DNA of 64,000 bases. Source: Pedobacter sp. PAMC26386. GTDB lineage: Bacteria > Bacteroidota > Bacteroidia > Sphingobacteriales > Sphingobacteriaceae. Both the position numbers and the translations under genes were made by a program. Positions 25,359-35,256 of this stretch are shown one piece after another; within the stretch, counting starts at the first letter, position 1; each line of letters starts with the position of its first letter. The DNA lies in the NCBI GenBank assembly GCA_014302835.1, contig CP060294.1, positions 3,807,067 through 3,871,066 of the forward strand, given 5' to 3'. Below the pieces are notes generated by a model, which had not been told where the DNA came from, searched no databases, and saw nothing but the letters and a program-made list of their open reading frames with translations.

Positions 25359-28109
25359 TTATAACACATTATAAGCATAGGTTACATAATACACTCCCCC
25401 GATATTCGGATTAGCTACACCAGTAGAATAATATTTATTGGTAATATTGGTCGCTCCCATTTTTATGGCAGACCGGGCTTTAATTAATTTATAGCTTATC
25501 TGGGCATCGATCACGGCAGATGAAGGAACCTGCCCTTCGGCCAGCCCTCCGGTAACCACATAGAAATAACCTGGTTTATAGCGCATAGAAGTACTAAAAG
25601 ACCAAACTTCTTTTTTTCCAAACCCACTATTTCCAAACTCCATATTGATATGATAACTAGGTGTATTGAAATTATTGACCTGGGTATTGTTCTTGTTTTT
25701 CAGGAAATCAGAAAAGTAATTCAGCTTAGCCAGAAAATTATGAGATAAATCAACACTGACACTGGCAGCATAACCATAAGTATTTACCGTCTGCCCGCCA
25801 TTAAAAGCGATATTATATTGTACATAGGTACTGTGATCTTTAAAGGCAGTCACATCATCGGTGCCTGGTGTATTCGCTACATTTGCATACCCAATAAAAT
25901 TCTTCCAGGTGGAAAAATATCCCAATACATCGAATAAGACCCTTTTCCCGATCAATGCAGCATAACCCAGTTCAAAAGCATTTACAGACTGAGGTTTAAT
26001 ATCATTATAAGCAAATTTCTTCAATACAGAGGCATCGCCTGACTGCTGATAAGCAGAAACGCTTTCCAATGTATATGGTGGATGCTGATCAAAATGATAA
26101 ATATCATTTAACAGGAAAGAAGACCCGCCGGATGCGTAACTATTATATCCGTTCAGTGTATTTTGTAAAGCCTGAATATTGGAAGGAAAACTGTACGCAT
26201 TCTGATAAGAAAACCGGATAAAATTCTCTTTAGCAACCTCATAAACCAAAGATGCCCTGGAAGTAACTTTAGGAGAAGAGAACAGGGTGTTTTTGTCATA
26301 CCTGAAAGATGTACTGATATTCAACCTGTCCTGAGCAAGTTTCTTGCCCAACTGAATATAAGCACTGTATTCTTTTACCTGGATAGGTTTATCTTTATCC
26401 GGGAACAGTGTGTTCTTACTATCTAAACTATACAATCTCCAGTTTACACCAGCAATCACACTCATAAATTTAACCAGTTCCGAAAAATTATACTGCCCTT
26501 CCGCATTATACAACTTACTGCGATCTAAAAACAGCGTTCCACCTTCAGAAATGGGTGTGCCCGTAATTTTATCTTTTAATTCATTGAATCGCTGGCTTCC
26601 CAACTCTACCCTTCCCTGATCGGCAAAATTTCTGGCGGCCAGATGTGCGTCATTCAAATTCGCCCCACCCGCCAACGCATTCAACAATGCAGAAGTATAT
26701 TCCGGATACCAGCCCCCCGTATTGCCATCATAGCTTGTTTTCCAGGCTTCATTAATATACTGCGCAGTTGGTCCGGCAATAATGGTATGTCCAGAATTCT
26801 CCTGCGTGGTATAACCACGTACAAACCATTTGTCACTTTTCAACTCCAGTCTGTACTGACCTACCTTAAAATCTTTGAGCTGATAACGGGTATCATTAGT
26901 ATAAACCACATTTCCTGTACCATAAGTACCTGATAAAATCGCTTCTAACCTGGGGTTGATTTTATATCGGAGTTCAGCATTGAGTTTAAACATCCTGGCT
27001 TTATTATCCAGGTAACCGTATTCCGGATAACCCGTTCTGGAAATATAATTGGGCTTTGCCAGCAACGGATCAATAATTGGAGCCAAGGCAGGATTTCCTG
27101 CAAGAGCTCCTTGTAAAAACGGATTTATATCTGTAGAAGTCGCGCCTCCATAATAATTTACACCATTATAATTCGGATCAGTGAACCGTGTTCCACTTCC
27201 ATTTTTATTGGTTGAATCGGTCGCTACCCAATCCTTAGCCTGTGTATATTGCATGTTAATTTTAAAAGCCAGCTTTTCATTGATCTTTTTTGCATAACGG
27301 ATTGTCCAGTCATAATAAGGAGATGCACCTACCGGGTCATTACTTTTATTATTTCCAACATGGTTAATTCCCTGGGTAATCAACACACTCAAACCCTGGT
27401 ATTTAAATGGGTTTTTACCCGACATGACCATTGTTCCATTTAATCCCCTGGAGCCATATAATGCTGAAGAAGCTCCAGAAAGCACTTCAATATTATCTAC
27501 ATCAAGCTGAGTTAAACTAATAGCCGAGCCGAGCGGAAAATTAAGTCCAGGTGCCTGGTTATCCATTCCATCTACGATTTGTGTGAAATTCGTATTTCCA
27601 CTGGTATTAAAGCCTCTTGTTGATATACTGGTAAAACCAATACTGGATACCGTTACATCCACTCCTTTAAGCCCCTGTAGCATATCTATATAATTCAATT
27701 GTGGCGAGCTGGAAATCTCTTTACTGTTAATTTGTTCAATCGTAACCGGGGAGGACAGTTTTCTCTGTACTACCCGGCTTGCAGACACCACAACTTCCTG
27801 CCCTAAAATAGAAGTAGGTTTAAGTGAGATTTCAACTAGCAGATTGAAATTCTGTACTTGCACCTCTTTCGTTTCAAAACCAATAGAAGAAACCAGCAGT
27901 GTTAAAGGAAGTTTCTTTTTTGTAACCAGCTGAAACCTTCCACGGTCATCTGAATAGGTTCCCTCTGTCGAATTTTTCACATGAATAGATACGGCGTAGG
28001 CAGGTTCTTGCGTGACCTCGTTTTTGAGGATTCCTCTAATGACTTGCGCCTTTAAATCAGCAATAATAAAAATGGAGAATAGCAGAAAGCATAACACGTT
28101 TTTTTTCAT
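25359..28109 (-). CDS. TonB-dependent receptor with carboxypeptidase-regulatory-like domain
   Basis: 916 aa. Signal peptide (1-21, ending LKAQ), carboxypeptidase-regulatory-like sandwich (22-100), TonB plug (about 115-240, with GASSALYGSRGLNGTMVM) and barrel. It lacks the SusC signature region and has no SusD partner. It belongs to the smaller single-component receptors often used for siderophores, cobalamin or small ligands. Immediate linkage to the beta-helix protein and diheme cytochrome suggests it imports the ligand or metal handled by them. This is inference. Confidence 0.9.
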   Translation of the reverse strand: MKKNVLCFLLFSIFIIADLKAQVIRGILKNEVTQEPAYAVSIHVKNSTEGTYSDDRGRFQLVTKKKLPLTLLVSSIGFETKEVQVQNFNLLVEISLKPTSILGQEVVVSASRVVQRKLSSPVTIEQINSKEISSSPQLNYIDMLQGLKGVDVTVSSIGFTSISTRGFNTSGNTNFTQIVDGMDNQAPGLNFPLGSAISLTQLDVDNIEVLSGASSALYGSRGLNGTMVMSGKNPFKYQGLSVLITQGINHVGNNKSNDPVGASPYYDWTIRYAKKINEKLAFKINMQYTQAKDWVATDSTNKNGSGTRFTDPNYNGVNYYGGATSTDINPFLQGALAGNPALAPIIDPLLAKPNYISRTGYPEYGYLDNKARMFKLNAELRYKINPRLEAILSGTYGTGNVVYTNDTRYQLKDFKVGQYRLELKSDKWFVRGYTTQENSGHTIIAGPTAQYINEAWKTSYDGNTGGWYPEYTSALLNALAGGANLNDAHLAARNFADQGRVELGSQRFNELKDKITGTPISEGGTLFLDRSKLYNAEGQYNFSELVKFMSVIAGVNWRLYSLDSKNTLFPDKDKPIQVKEYSAYIQLGKKLAQDRLNISTSFRYDKNTLFSSPKVTSRASLVYEVAKENFIRFSYQNAYSFPSNIQALQNTLNGYNSYASGGSSFLLNDIYHFDQHPPYTLESVSAYQQSGDASVLKKFAYNDIKPQSVNAFELGYAALIGKRVLFDVLGYFSTWKNFIGYANVANTPGTDDVTAFKDHSTYVQYNIAFNGGQTVNTYGYAASVSVDLSHNFLAKLNYFSDFLKNKNNTQVNNFNTPSYHINMEFGNSGFGKKEVWSFSTSMRYKPGYFYVVTGGLAEGQVPSSAVIDAQISYKLIKARSAIKMGATNITNKYYSTGVANPNIGGVYYVTYAYNVL

Positions 28110-28207
28110 GCCAGGTTGATTTAGGATTAGTTTTGGTTAGGTGCAATATAATTCACCTCACCATCAATCCTATCCATTACAGCCTATTTTGGGACGAAGT
28201 ACCGCGA

Positions 28208-29086
28208 TTATGGGGTGAACGGGAAAGCCGCAAATTGTTTTTGATAAGAGGCTGATACCGGAATCTGTAAATCGGGTAAAAGATCAAATTGCACCAGATA
28301 TCCTTTGGCCGTTTTCCGGGAAGACGAGATGTGTTTGACATTGATCGTATAAGAGCGGTGAACTCTGATCAGCCCCGAATAATGACACTTTTCTTCAATT
28401 TTCTTTAAGGTAGTTCTGATGAGTTCTTTTCTGACTTTTCCACCCATCAGATAATAGACATCTACATAGTTATCTTCTGATTTGAAAAACAGCAAATGAT
28501 CCGGATGCAGTGTTAGCACCACCTTTCCTTTTTCATCTTCTATGGGCAGATTGTATGAAAGCGGCTTTGCATCTTTCATCTTTGAAAGGAACCTGGCCAG
28601 CTGATGTTTTTGTAAAGCAAATAAAACCAAAAGAGAAACTATATAGGGAATAATGGCAATTAGCAGCGTATACTTAAAAGTAACCAGGTAATAGTCAAGC
28701 GTTAAATCGGGGTGTTTATTGAGCAGCCAGTCAATCGCCAGCATGACGATTGTTAAAATCATAATTTCACCAATCACCCACAAAATATATTGTATACAGT
28801 TCAGCATTTTTAAATGCAGCCATTTTCGCAGACCATATTGAGTAAAGACAAGAGTTAAAGCTCCAAAAAAAGAAAAGACACAAATGATCTCAAATAGAGA
28901 TAGTTGACTTAGATCATACCACTTATTGATATTAAAAGGAATAAAAGTATCCATGAAAAGGAGACTAAAAACAAAAATGATCAGAATAAATATATTTTTA
29001 TCCCGCGGGGTATCAAGTAAAGAAAAACGACTTTCTAAAGCCATTTTAAACATAGAATTAACCCGAAAAGACGCGATCACTGACAT
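28208..29086 (-). CDS. Membrane-bound LytTR-type transcriptional regulator
   Basis: 292 aa from ATG 29086. ATGs at 29053 and 29044 are also possible. About four membrane helices (roughly residues 30-50, 62-85, 100-120 and 135-158) are followed by a C-terminal LytTR DNA-binding domain (about 185-285, with FFKSEDNYVDVYYL and LIRVHRSYTINVKHI). It looks like a one-component membrane sensor that binds DNA directly. It is 98 nt upstream of the receptor gene on the same strand and probably controls the receptor-helix-cytochrome genes. Confidence 0.88.
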   Translation of the reverse strand: MSVIASFRVNSMFKMALESRFSLLDTPRDKNIFILIIFVFSLLFMDTFIPFNINKWYDLSQLSLFEIICVFSFFGALTLVFTQYGLRKWLHLKMLNCIQYILWVIGEIMILTIVMLAIDWLLNKHPDLTLDYYLVTFKYTLLIAIIPYIVSLLVLFALQKHQLARFLSKMKDAKPLSYNLPIEDEKGKVVLTLHPDHLLFFKSEDNYVDVYYLMGGKVRKELIRTTLKKIEEKCHYSGLIRVHRSYTINVKHISSSRKTAKGYLVQFDLLPDLQIPVSASYQKQFAAFPFTP

Positions 29087-29248
29087 GAGAAGCAATTAAA
29101 TACAGGTATTCAATTTAATCATTTTTCAGATTAACCGTTATAGCTTTTTAAAATTCATCAATTAAACTTCAGGATGCGATTTCCACAATAGATAATATAT
29201 AACAGATAACTGATCAAAAGCAGGTTCTACGGCTTTTATTCGCTGTTT

Positions 29249-29266
29249 ATTCGGTCTAGACCGAAT
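29249..29266. repeat. Perfect 18-bp palindrome
   Basis: The sequence attcggtctagaccgaat is its own reverse complement. It lies in the 369-nt region between the divergent LytTR regulator and aldehyde dehydrogenase genes. It could be an operator for a dimeric protein. Its right half merges into the 11-bp repeat array that follows. Confidence 0.8.
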
Positions 29267-29315
29267 GACATCCAAATGATGCCCGAATCATCTCCGAACC
29301 ATGTCCGAAGGAAGT
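29261..29315. repeat. Five-unit degenerate 11-bp direct-repeat array
   Basis: CCGAA or CCAAA starts at 29261, 29272, 29283, 29294 and 29305, exactly every 11 bp, with similar following bases (ATGACAT, ATGATGC, ATCATCT, CCATGT). The spacing is about one helical turn, which suggests a protein-binding array on one DNA face. The rest of 29087-29455 shows no gene. Confidence 0.8.
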
Positions 29316-29455
29316 GACATTAAATACTGTATATCAATCAGTTATAAACACGCAAAATCAAGCTTATGTGTAATTGCTTTTCTTTTCGTAAATTCATGTT
29401 AACCAGTACAAATTATTCAATAATTTAACGCTCTCTTAACAACTGCTCTAAGGCG

Positions 29456-30856
29456 ATGACAAACATAATCAACACCCTTTTTGAAGCTCAGCAAAAGAAT
29501 AAATATACCCTCAGACTGAGTACAGCTACCGAGCGAATTGATAAATTACATTTATTAAAATTGACGATTGAGAAGTACGAGGAAGAAATTTACATGGCTT
29601 TGCAAACTGACTTAAGAAAAAGCAAGTTTGAGGCTGCGGTCACAGAACTGATCTTTACCTACAGCGAAATAGATTTCGCAATCAAAAATCTCAAAAACTG
29701 GATGCAGCCCAGACATGCGGGTAAAAGTATCGCGAGCTTACTAGCCAAAAACAGGATTTATTATGAGCCAAAAGGTGTCTGCTTAATTATTTCGCCATGG
29801 AATTATCCATTCCAGTTAATGATGAGCCCTTTAACCTCGGCTATTGCCGCGGGCAATTGTGCGATATTAAAACCTTCTGAATTTAGTGCTGCAACAAGTG
29901 CTGTAATCGCTAAAATCATTGGAAAAGTATTTAAAAAAGATGAAGTCGCTTGTTTTGAAGGTGATGAATCCGTTTCCAAAACATTACTGGAACTTCCGTT
30001 TGATCATATTTTTTTCACGGGGAGTACAGCTGTCGGAAAAATAGTAATGAAGGCCGCTGCCGAACACCTCACCTCAGTTACCCTGGAACTAGGCGGAAAA
30101 TCACCAGTCATTATTGATGAAACCGCAGTTATTAAAAATGCAGCTACAAAAGTTGCCTGGGGCAAATTGATCAATGCCGGACAAACTTGCATTGCCCCCG
30201 ATTATGTGTTTGTACATCAATCAAAAATCGAAGAATTTCTAACGCATTATAAAACTGCAGCGAAAAGCATGTTCCTGAATGAAAACAATCTAACGAATGA
30301 ATCAACTTACGCAAAAATCATTAATCTGAAACATTTCGACCGCTTAACTGCCTTAATCAAAGATGCCGTAAATAAAGGCACTGATATAGCCTGGGGTGGA
30401 GATTCTGTCATATTAGAACATACGATTTCCCCTACCATCCTGTGCAATGTTAATTTTGACAGCAAAATTATGCAGGAAGAGATCTTTGGACCGGTCCTAC
30501 CTGTGATTCCTTATACTGATCCGGAAACTCCTATTGCGTTTATTAATGGGAAAAGTAAGCCACTGGCGATGTATATATTCAGTGAAAATAAGGCAAAGAT
30601 TAAACATCTATTGAAAAGTACGAGCTCCGGTGGAGCCTGTATTAACGATGTTCTGATCCATATTTCTAATCCAAATTTACCGTTTGGCGGAGTGAATGAA
30701 AGTGGAGCTGGCAGTTGTCATGGTATTTTTGGCTTCAAAGCATTTTCACATGAGCGAGCGGTTGTATTTCAGTCTTCCATAAATATGTCAGGAATGATTT
30801 ATCCGCCCTACGGCAAAAAAGGATGGGTGTTAAAAATGCTGAAAAAATTGATGTGA
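29456..30856 (+). CDS. Aldehyde dehydrogenase, class 3-like
   Basis: 466 aa. Short (class 3) aldehyde dehydrogenase oxidising aldehydes to acids with NAD(P)+. Visible are the cofactor motif SPWNYPFQL (about 113-121), FTGSTAVGK, the general base Glu in TLELGGKSP, the catalytic Cys in NAGQTCIAPDYV (about residue 244) and the C-terminal PFGGVNESGAGSCHG. Class 3 enzymes often handle medium-chain or fatty aldehydes. The substrate here is not known. It is divergent from the LytTR gene across a palindrome and repeat array. It has a weak AAGG and no clear promoter. Confidence 0.93.
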   Translation: MTNIINTLFEAQQKNKYTLRLSTATERIDKLHLLKLTIEKYEEEIYMALQTDLRKSKFEAAVTELIFTYSEIDFAIKNLKNWMQPRHAGKSIASLLAKNRIYYEPKGVCLIISPWNYPFQLMMSPLTSAIAAGNCAILKPSEFSAATSAVIAKIIGKVFKKDEVACFEGDESVSKTLLELPFDHIFFTGSTAVGKIVMKAAAEHLTSVTLELGGKSPVIIDETAVIKNAATKVAWGKLINAGQTCIAPDYVFVHQSKIEEFLTHYKTAAKSMFLNENNLTNESTYAKIINLKHFDRLTALIKDAVNKGTDIAWGGDSVILEHTISPTILCNVNFDSKIMQEEIFGPVLPVIPYTDPETPIAFINGKSKPLAMYIFSENKAKIKHLLKSTSSGGACINDVLIHISNPNLPFGGVNESGAGSCHGIFGFKAFSHERAVVFQSSINMSGMIYPPYGKKGWVLKMLKKLM

Positions 30857-31017
30857 CAATGAAACTTTTATGTTAAAAAATGAATATATTCTTAGTAAAC
30901 CCTTTCATTCAATGCTCAAAATACTATTTTTGACAAAAAAACACTTGATATGGGGGTCGGGAGGAGTCTAGCTGAAAACCAGCGAACACCAGCCTGAATA
31001 CCATAAAAACACCCTAG

Positions 31018-31596
31018 ATGAAAAAACGTATAGCAATCTTTGCCTCCGGTTCGGGTTCTAATGCCCAGAAAATTATGGAACTGTTCAAACACAGTCCTGA
31101 AGTAGAAATTGCGCTGGTATTAACCAATAACCCTGATGCCTACGTTTTGCAGCGTGCAGATAATTTTGAAATCCCTTCACATATTTTCGACAGAAAAGAG
31201 TTTTACCAGACAGAATCTATAATTAACCTGTTGAAAAACCTGGATATAGACCTGATTGTATTGGCTGGTTTCCTTTGGTTGATTCCTCAAAACCTGATTG
31301 CAGAATATCCTGGACGTATTATCAATATTCACCCAGCTATTCTGCCTAAATTTGGTGGTAAAGGAATGTATGGTGATCATGTGCACAAAGCAGTACTGGC
31401 CGCAGGCGAAACTGAAGGTGGCATCACCATTCACTACGTGAATGAAAATTATGATGAAGGTGAATATATCTACCAGGCCAAATATAAAATTGATAAAGAT
31501 GACAATTTGGAAATGGTAAAATTCAAGGGACAACAACTTGAACACCAACACTATCCAAGAATTGTAGAGAGTATTTTGAAAAAGATAAAAAAATAA
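31018..31596 (+). CDS. purN: Phosphoribosylglycinamide formyltransferase
   Basis: 192 aa. Transfers formyl from 10-formyl-THF to GAR in de novo purine synthesis. The N-terminal FASGSGSNAQKIMELF binds the phosphoribosyl group. The catalytic Asn and His are in IINIHPAILPKFGGKGMYG and the catalytic Asp in ENYDEGEYI. It is a single gene with no other pur gene adjacent, and purH lies 5 kb away. A -7-like TATTTTTG at 30925-30932 lacks a matching -33 TTG. Confidence 0.96.
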   Translation: MKKRIAIFASGSGSNAQKIMELFKHSPEVEIALVLTNNPDAYVLQRADNFEIPSHIFDRKEFYQTESIINLLKNLDIDLIVLAGFLWLIPQNLIAEYPGRIINIHPAILPKFGGKGMYGDHVHKAVLAAGETEGGITIHYVNENYDEGEYIYQAKYKIDKDDNLEMVKFKGQQLEHQHYPRIVESILKKIKK

Positions 31597-31699
31597 GGCA
31601 GAGTAAAAATCTTTATACCTTTCTTTTGTCAAATTATTTTACTTTCACCTTTGAACAAAATAATCTGACTAAATTGGTATTCAACATACTCCCTGTCTA

Positions 31700-32518
31700 A
31701 TGACAATAATTGCTGCAACAGATTTTTCCATACTTGCTGAAAATGCAGTGGAATATGCTGCTGCAATTGCAAAGCATAAAAATGCACGGTTGATTTTATT
31801 TAACTCCTTTGTCATTCCTTTTCATGCAGCCAACACGCTTTTACCCGCTTCGAATATTCAGGAATTAATGATTGAAAATGAGATTCGTCTGTTAGAACGT
31901 TCTTTTTCTCTTTCCTATGCTTATCAAATTGAAGTGGGACATGAGTGTGCTTTTTCATTTATTGAAGACGAGTTGAAAGAGGTGATTAATAAATATCAAG
32001 CGGAACTCATTGTACTGGGGATGCCAAAGAAAACATTGGAACAGGATCTTTGGGGAAATACCACTTCGTTTGCCATTAAGAACTTAAAACTCCCAGTATT
32101 GGCCGTACCCAAGAATGCCAGATTTGAGAGCGCAAAAAGAGTGCTTTTTGCCTGCGACGTATTACGCGGATTATCTAAAAAAGTATTAGCAAGAATTAAA
32201 GAGGTTGCTTTAGACCTGGATGCACGGGTTGAGGTTTTTAATGTTGACCAAAAACTTGAAATATTAAGGTCTGAGGATGAACACTCGTCAGTTGTCAATG
32301 CACTGGATGATGGATTAGATGGGATTACTTATTACTATAAGAATGTTAAATCGGTTATGGTAATCCGAGAGATCGAAAAAGAGATTAAAGAATTCCAGGC
32401 TGACCTGCTTATTATGGTTCCAAAAAAATACGGATTCTGGGCTAATATCATTCACCGCAGCAAAACCCGTGTGATGGCGTCAGGATTGGAAATCCCTTTG
32501 CTTTCGATCCCGCTGTAA
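31700..32518 (+). CDS. Tandem-domain universal stress protein (UspA family)
   Basis: 272 aa with two UspA-like domains (about 1-140 and 147-272). The first starts MTIIAATDFSILAENAVEYA and has LIVLGMPKKT. The second is more diverged and ends SGLEIPLLSIPL. The ATP-binding G-2x-G-9x-G(S/T) motif is only partly recognisable, so nucleotide binding is uncertain. Cytoplasmic stress-associated role by family. Confidence 0.88.
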   Translation: MTIIAATDFSILAENAVEYAAAIAKHKNARLILFNSFVIPFHAANTLLPASNIQELMIENEIRLLERSFSLSYAYQIEVGHECAFSFIEDELKEVINKYQAELIVLGMPKKTLEQDLWGNTTSFAIKNLKLPVLAVPKNARFESAKRVLFACDVLRGLSKKVLARIKEVALDLDARVEVFNVDQKLEILRSEDEHSSVVNALDDGLDGITYYYKNVKSVMVIREIEKEIKEFQADLLIMVPKKYGFWANIIHRSKTRVMASGLEIPLLSIPL

Positions 32519-32530
32519 AACTATTTAACA

Positions 32531-32827
32531 ATGGATAACCTCCAGTATTTTAACATCATTATGATTAATAAACCTATTCTTTCTAATCTATCTGCCATAG
32601 CTTCTATAATACTACTGGGATTGGGTTTATTTATATTTTCTAATTCCCACGATTACTCCTTTTATATTTCTCTCTACTCCTTCATTCTCTCCTTACTATG
32701 CGCTATTATTTCTGTCTCAATTAAACAGAATGTGTTGAGCTGGATATTGATTAATATTTCAGGTCTTATAATTTTTTTAATTGCTTGTATTTCATTCCTA
32801 TTTTCAGGTTTTCGTGCCGGCGCTTAA
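32531..32827 (+). CDS. Small hypothetical membrane protein
   Basis: 98 aa with three hydrophobic segments (about residues 18-36, 44-63 and 69-91) and no recognisable family. It begins 12 nt after the universal stress protein stop codon and may be co-transcribed. ATGs at 32561 or 32564 are alternative starts. Support is its membrane-protein composition and tight spacing only. Confidence 0.5.
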   Translation: MDNLQYFNIIMINKPILSNLSAIASIILLGLGLFIFSNSHDYSFYISLYSFILSLLCAIISVSIKQNVLSWILINISGLIIFLIACISFLFSGFRAGA

Positions 32828-32942
32828 AATTAGATGCAATTGGTAAATTTATGCCATTATGATCTAATCATCCTTACAACCAGCAAAAATTTAGATATGA
32901 AAAAATTACATTTGCTCATCTTATCATCAAAAGCTTCTAACC

Positions 32943-33260
32943 ATGAATTCTGAGCCAATATATATCCAAAAGCCTCTTAGATATAGCGTGCTAATATTGG
33001 TATTGAGCATTATGTCCATTTTTGGATATTTCGTCTATATACTGCCAGGGTTTGTTTTTAGTATTGTGGCGCTGATCTTGAGTATGAAAGCCACTAATGC
33101 CTATAAAATCAACCCAAATTTATATAAGAGCAGTTCTTTTTCAATTTTAAAGGCCGGGCGAATTATAGCTGCAATTGGCCTTATCATTGCTGGATGTATA
33201 ACATTCTTTATGCTTGCTTATATGTTGCTTTACGCAATCCCTGGTGGGATAAAGGATTAG
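32943..33260 (+). CDS. Small two-to-three-helix membrane protein, resembling CCC-motif/DUF4190 proteins
   Basis: 105 aa. Hydrophobic segments at about 14-45 and 69-97 flank a hydrophilic loop, ATNAYKINPNLYKSSSF. The loop and GRIIAAIGLIIAG resemble the Bacteroidota CCC-motif (DUF4190-like) membrane proteins, in which a first helix is followed by A-L-x-K-x6-Y-x-x-N-P-x-x-Y. The cysteine triplet of that family is not present here. Function unknown. Confidence 0.62.
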   Translation: MNSEPIYIQKPLRYSVLILVLSIMSIFGYFVYILPGFVFSIVALILSMKATNAYKINPNLYKSSSFSILKAGRIIAAIGLIIAGCITFFMLAYMLLYAIPGGIKD

Positions 33261-33445
33261 TTCTTCCAGGACGCTCCTAACTATTATCATTTGTTCGTTT
33301 TCGCGCAGACTTCCCTCCGTTAGGAATTGCAATAAATAGACATTTCAGGCTATGATCAATACAATAGGAAATGCCAAATGGTATAAAAACATTTAATATT
33401 TTAAAAGTAGCCATAAAAGGCCAGGACCTTTCGTAGTAGATTAAT

Positions 33446-33476
33446 AAAAAAACTGATGAATTTCTTCACCAGCCTT
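33446..33476 (-). terminator. Intrinsic terminator of the serine hydrolase locus
   Basis: On the minus strand CTGGTGAA-GAAA-TTCATCAG forms an 8-bp stem with one G-U and a GAAA tetraloop, followed by seven T. It lies just after the stop codon at 33490. Confidence 0.8.
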
Positions 33477-33489
33477 TTTTATTAAAAAA

Positions 33490-34910
33490 TTATAATTTAC
33501 TAAAGATGCCTACCCCAATACTGTCAGTTTCAACCTCAGAATTGGAAAGAACTATTACTGCGGCCTTTTTCTTTAAGTCTAAGATTAAAAAGCTTCTGCT
33601 TCCGGCTGTTCCGCCGCTATGCCAATAACAAGTGTCTTCTGCTAATTCAATAATGTGCCAGCCTAAACCAACCATTGGTTCCTTCGAAAAAGTAACTTTA
33701 TGTGTAAGCTCAAATGCTTTTGCTAAATCAGGATTTTCACTATCAATATTATTTTTCGCATAAATCAGCAAATCACTTACTGTAGAGCGAAGCCCTACGG
33801 CACCAACAAGTACGTCAAAATCCCAGGCCCTAACCTCCTTTCCCTCATTATTTAGACTTTAGTAAAACGCTTCTCTAATTCAGGAGTTAAATGCTGAAAT
33901 GTACTTTTCATTTTTAACGGATCAGCTATAATTTCTTTAACAAGCTCCTCGTAAATTTTGCTACTAATTCTCTCTAAAATTACGCCCAAAAGTCCAGTAC
34001 CCATATTTGAACAACTATAAAGCTCTCCTGGGACAGAAGCTAATTTGCAAGTTTTAAGATGGCTAAAAAGTAATTGTCTGGTATAGTTTCTATAAGGATT
34101 AACAGCGTCAAGATTCTTATTGATAATATTATCTGACAAGCGAACTAATCCAGAAGTATGGTTACTTAAGTTCACAATCTTTATTTTTTGTAGCTCAGGA
34201 TTTGCTGCTAATGAGTCCGGCAGATATTTCGTAATCGGATCCATTAAGCTAATTTTCCTTTCATTAACATAGTACGCTAATAGTTGAGCAGTAAATGTTT
34301 TGCTAATGGAACCGATTTCAAAAATAGTATTAGCATCAGGAAGCTCTCCATTTTTCTTTTGAGTAGATCCATATCCGTATGTATAAGTTTGTCCGTCTTT
34401 TATAACCCCAATGCTCAAACCTACAATATTTGAATTCTGGATATAAATCCTTTCCAAAGTATCAACCTCCTTATCCAATTTTAATTTCAAAGGATTAGAA
34501 GAAGGAGCTAGTGTAGTCTTTTGGGTAACTACCGGTTCAAAAGGTAAAAAAGATAGTTTTCTTAGTTTATTGTTTTTATCAATAGATAAAGAAAGCTCTA
34601 TATTTCCAGCTTCAAATTCCCGTTTATATTTACTCAGATCTTTCTTGAAGCCAATAAAAGAGGATTCTTTAATTTTCCCCAAAATATAGATATGTTTTTC
34701 AACAACATTGTTAAATTTCACCTGACTGATTGCAGCTTTATATTCCTTACTACCCAAAGAATAGATCATATCAGGTCTTTTTTCGGCAATATATTTTTTA
34801 ATCAATACAACGACTAAATCGCATTTCCTTTGTCCGCCGCTTTGTGCCATTGTCATTAAAGGCATAATAATCAACAACATAGCCAGAGTCTTAAAATTTG
34901 AAAATTTCAT
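33490..34910 (-). pseudogene. Serine beta-lactamase-like hydrolase (class C/PBP4* type) with a single frameshift
   Basis: Two minus-strand frames make one protein. The first 352 codons (34910 to about 33852) hold a signal peptide (ends MTMAQ), an N-terminal DUF3887-like part, the active-site SxxK in GSISKTF and the YxN in YSCSN. It then hits TAA after KRFTKV. The next frame continues with NNEGKEVRAWDFDVLVGAVG to 33490 and contains the HSGGT motif that replaces KTG. Loss of one base near 33855 explains the break. All catalytic motifs survive across both parts, so it is a recent frameshift or a sequencing error. Confidence 0.85.
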
Positions 34911-35113
34911 ACCTTAAATTACATAGTTAATATTGTAAAATCAACACTTGTAACTTAAACGAACAAAAACATAAAACCCCTAGCGTTCATTTTAAAATTA
35001 TCAAGATTCATAAATTCTCCTCCAGTCCTAATAGATAATCAGGTGATCAGTTTTACCGGAATATATACACGAACGCCTGTTTTAACTTAAAATCTCCTGA
35101 ATTCACCAAAGTT

Positions 35114-35256
35114 AACTGGAAAAACTACCCGTTTTTATGTCCGAAATTATGTTTGGAAAAAAATTGCAAACTTGGGTTTCTCTAAGTTATTAAGGTAATT
35201 ATCGAAACACAAAATCTATCACATAACACTACAAGTAAACACTTTACATTAAATAA
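35114..35256. repeat. Upstream copy of a diverged purH-leader-like direct repeat
   Basis: Resembles 36681-36816 at roughly two bases in three, sharing ACCCGTTTTT, GAAATT, GTTTGGAAAAAAA, GTTTCT, GAAACA and ACATTAAA in the same order. It lacks the -7 element present in the purH copy. It lies in the 512-nt gene-free region 34911-35422 between the serine hydrolase and GH18 genes. Confidence 0.65.

Noticed and set aside
30955..31010. Possible riboswitch-like leader before purN
   Set aside because: Only a short GCTG/CAGC pairing is visible; no conserved purine or other riboswitch core can be drawn.
31177..31632. 151-codon minus-strand frame opposite purN
   Set aside because: Antisense to a certain purine-synthesis gene and rich in Phe/Ile, typical of a shadow frame.
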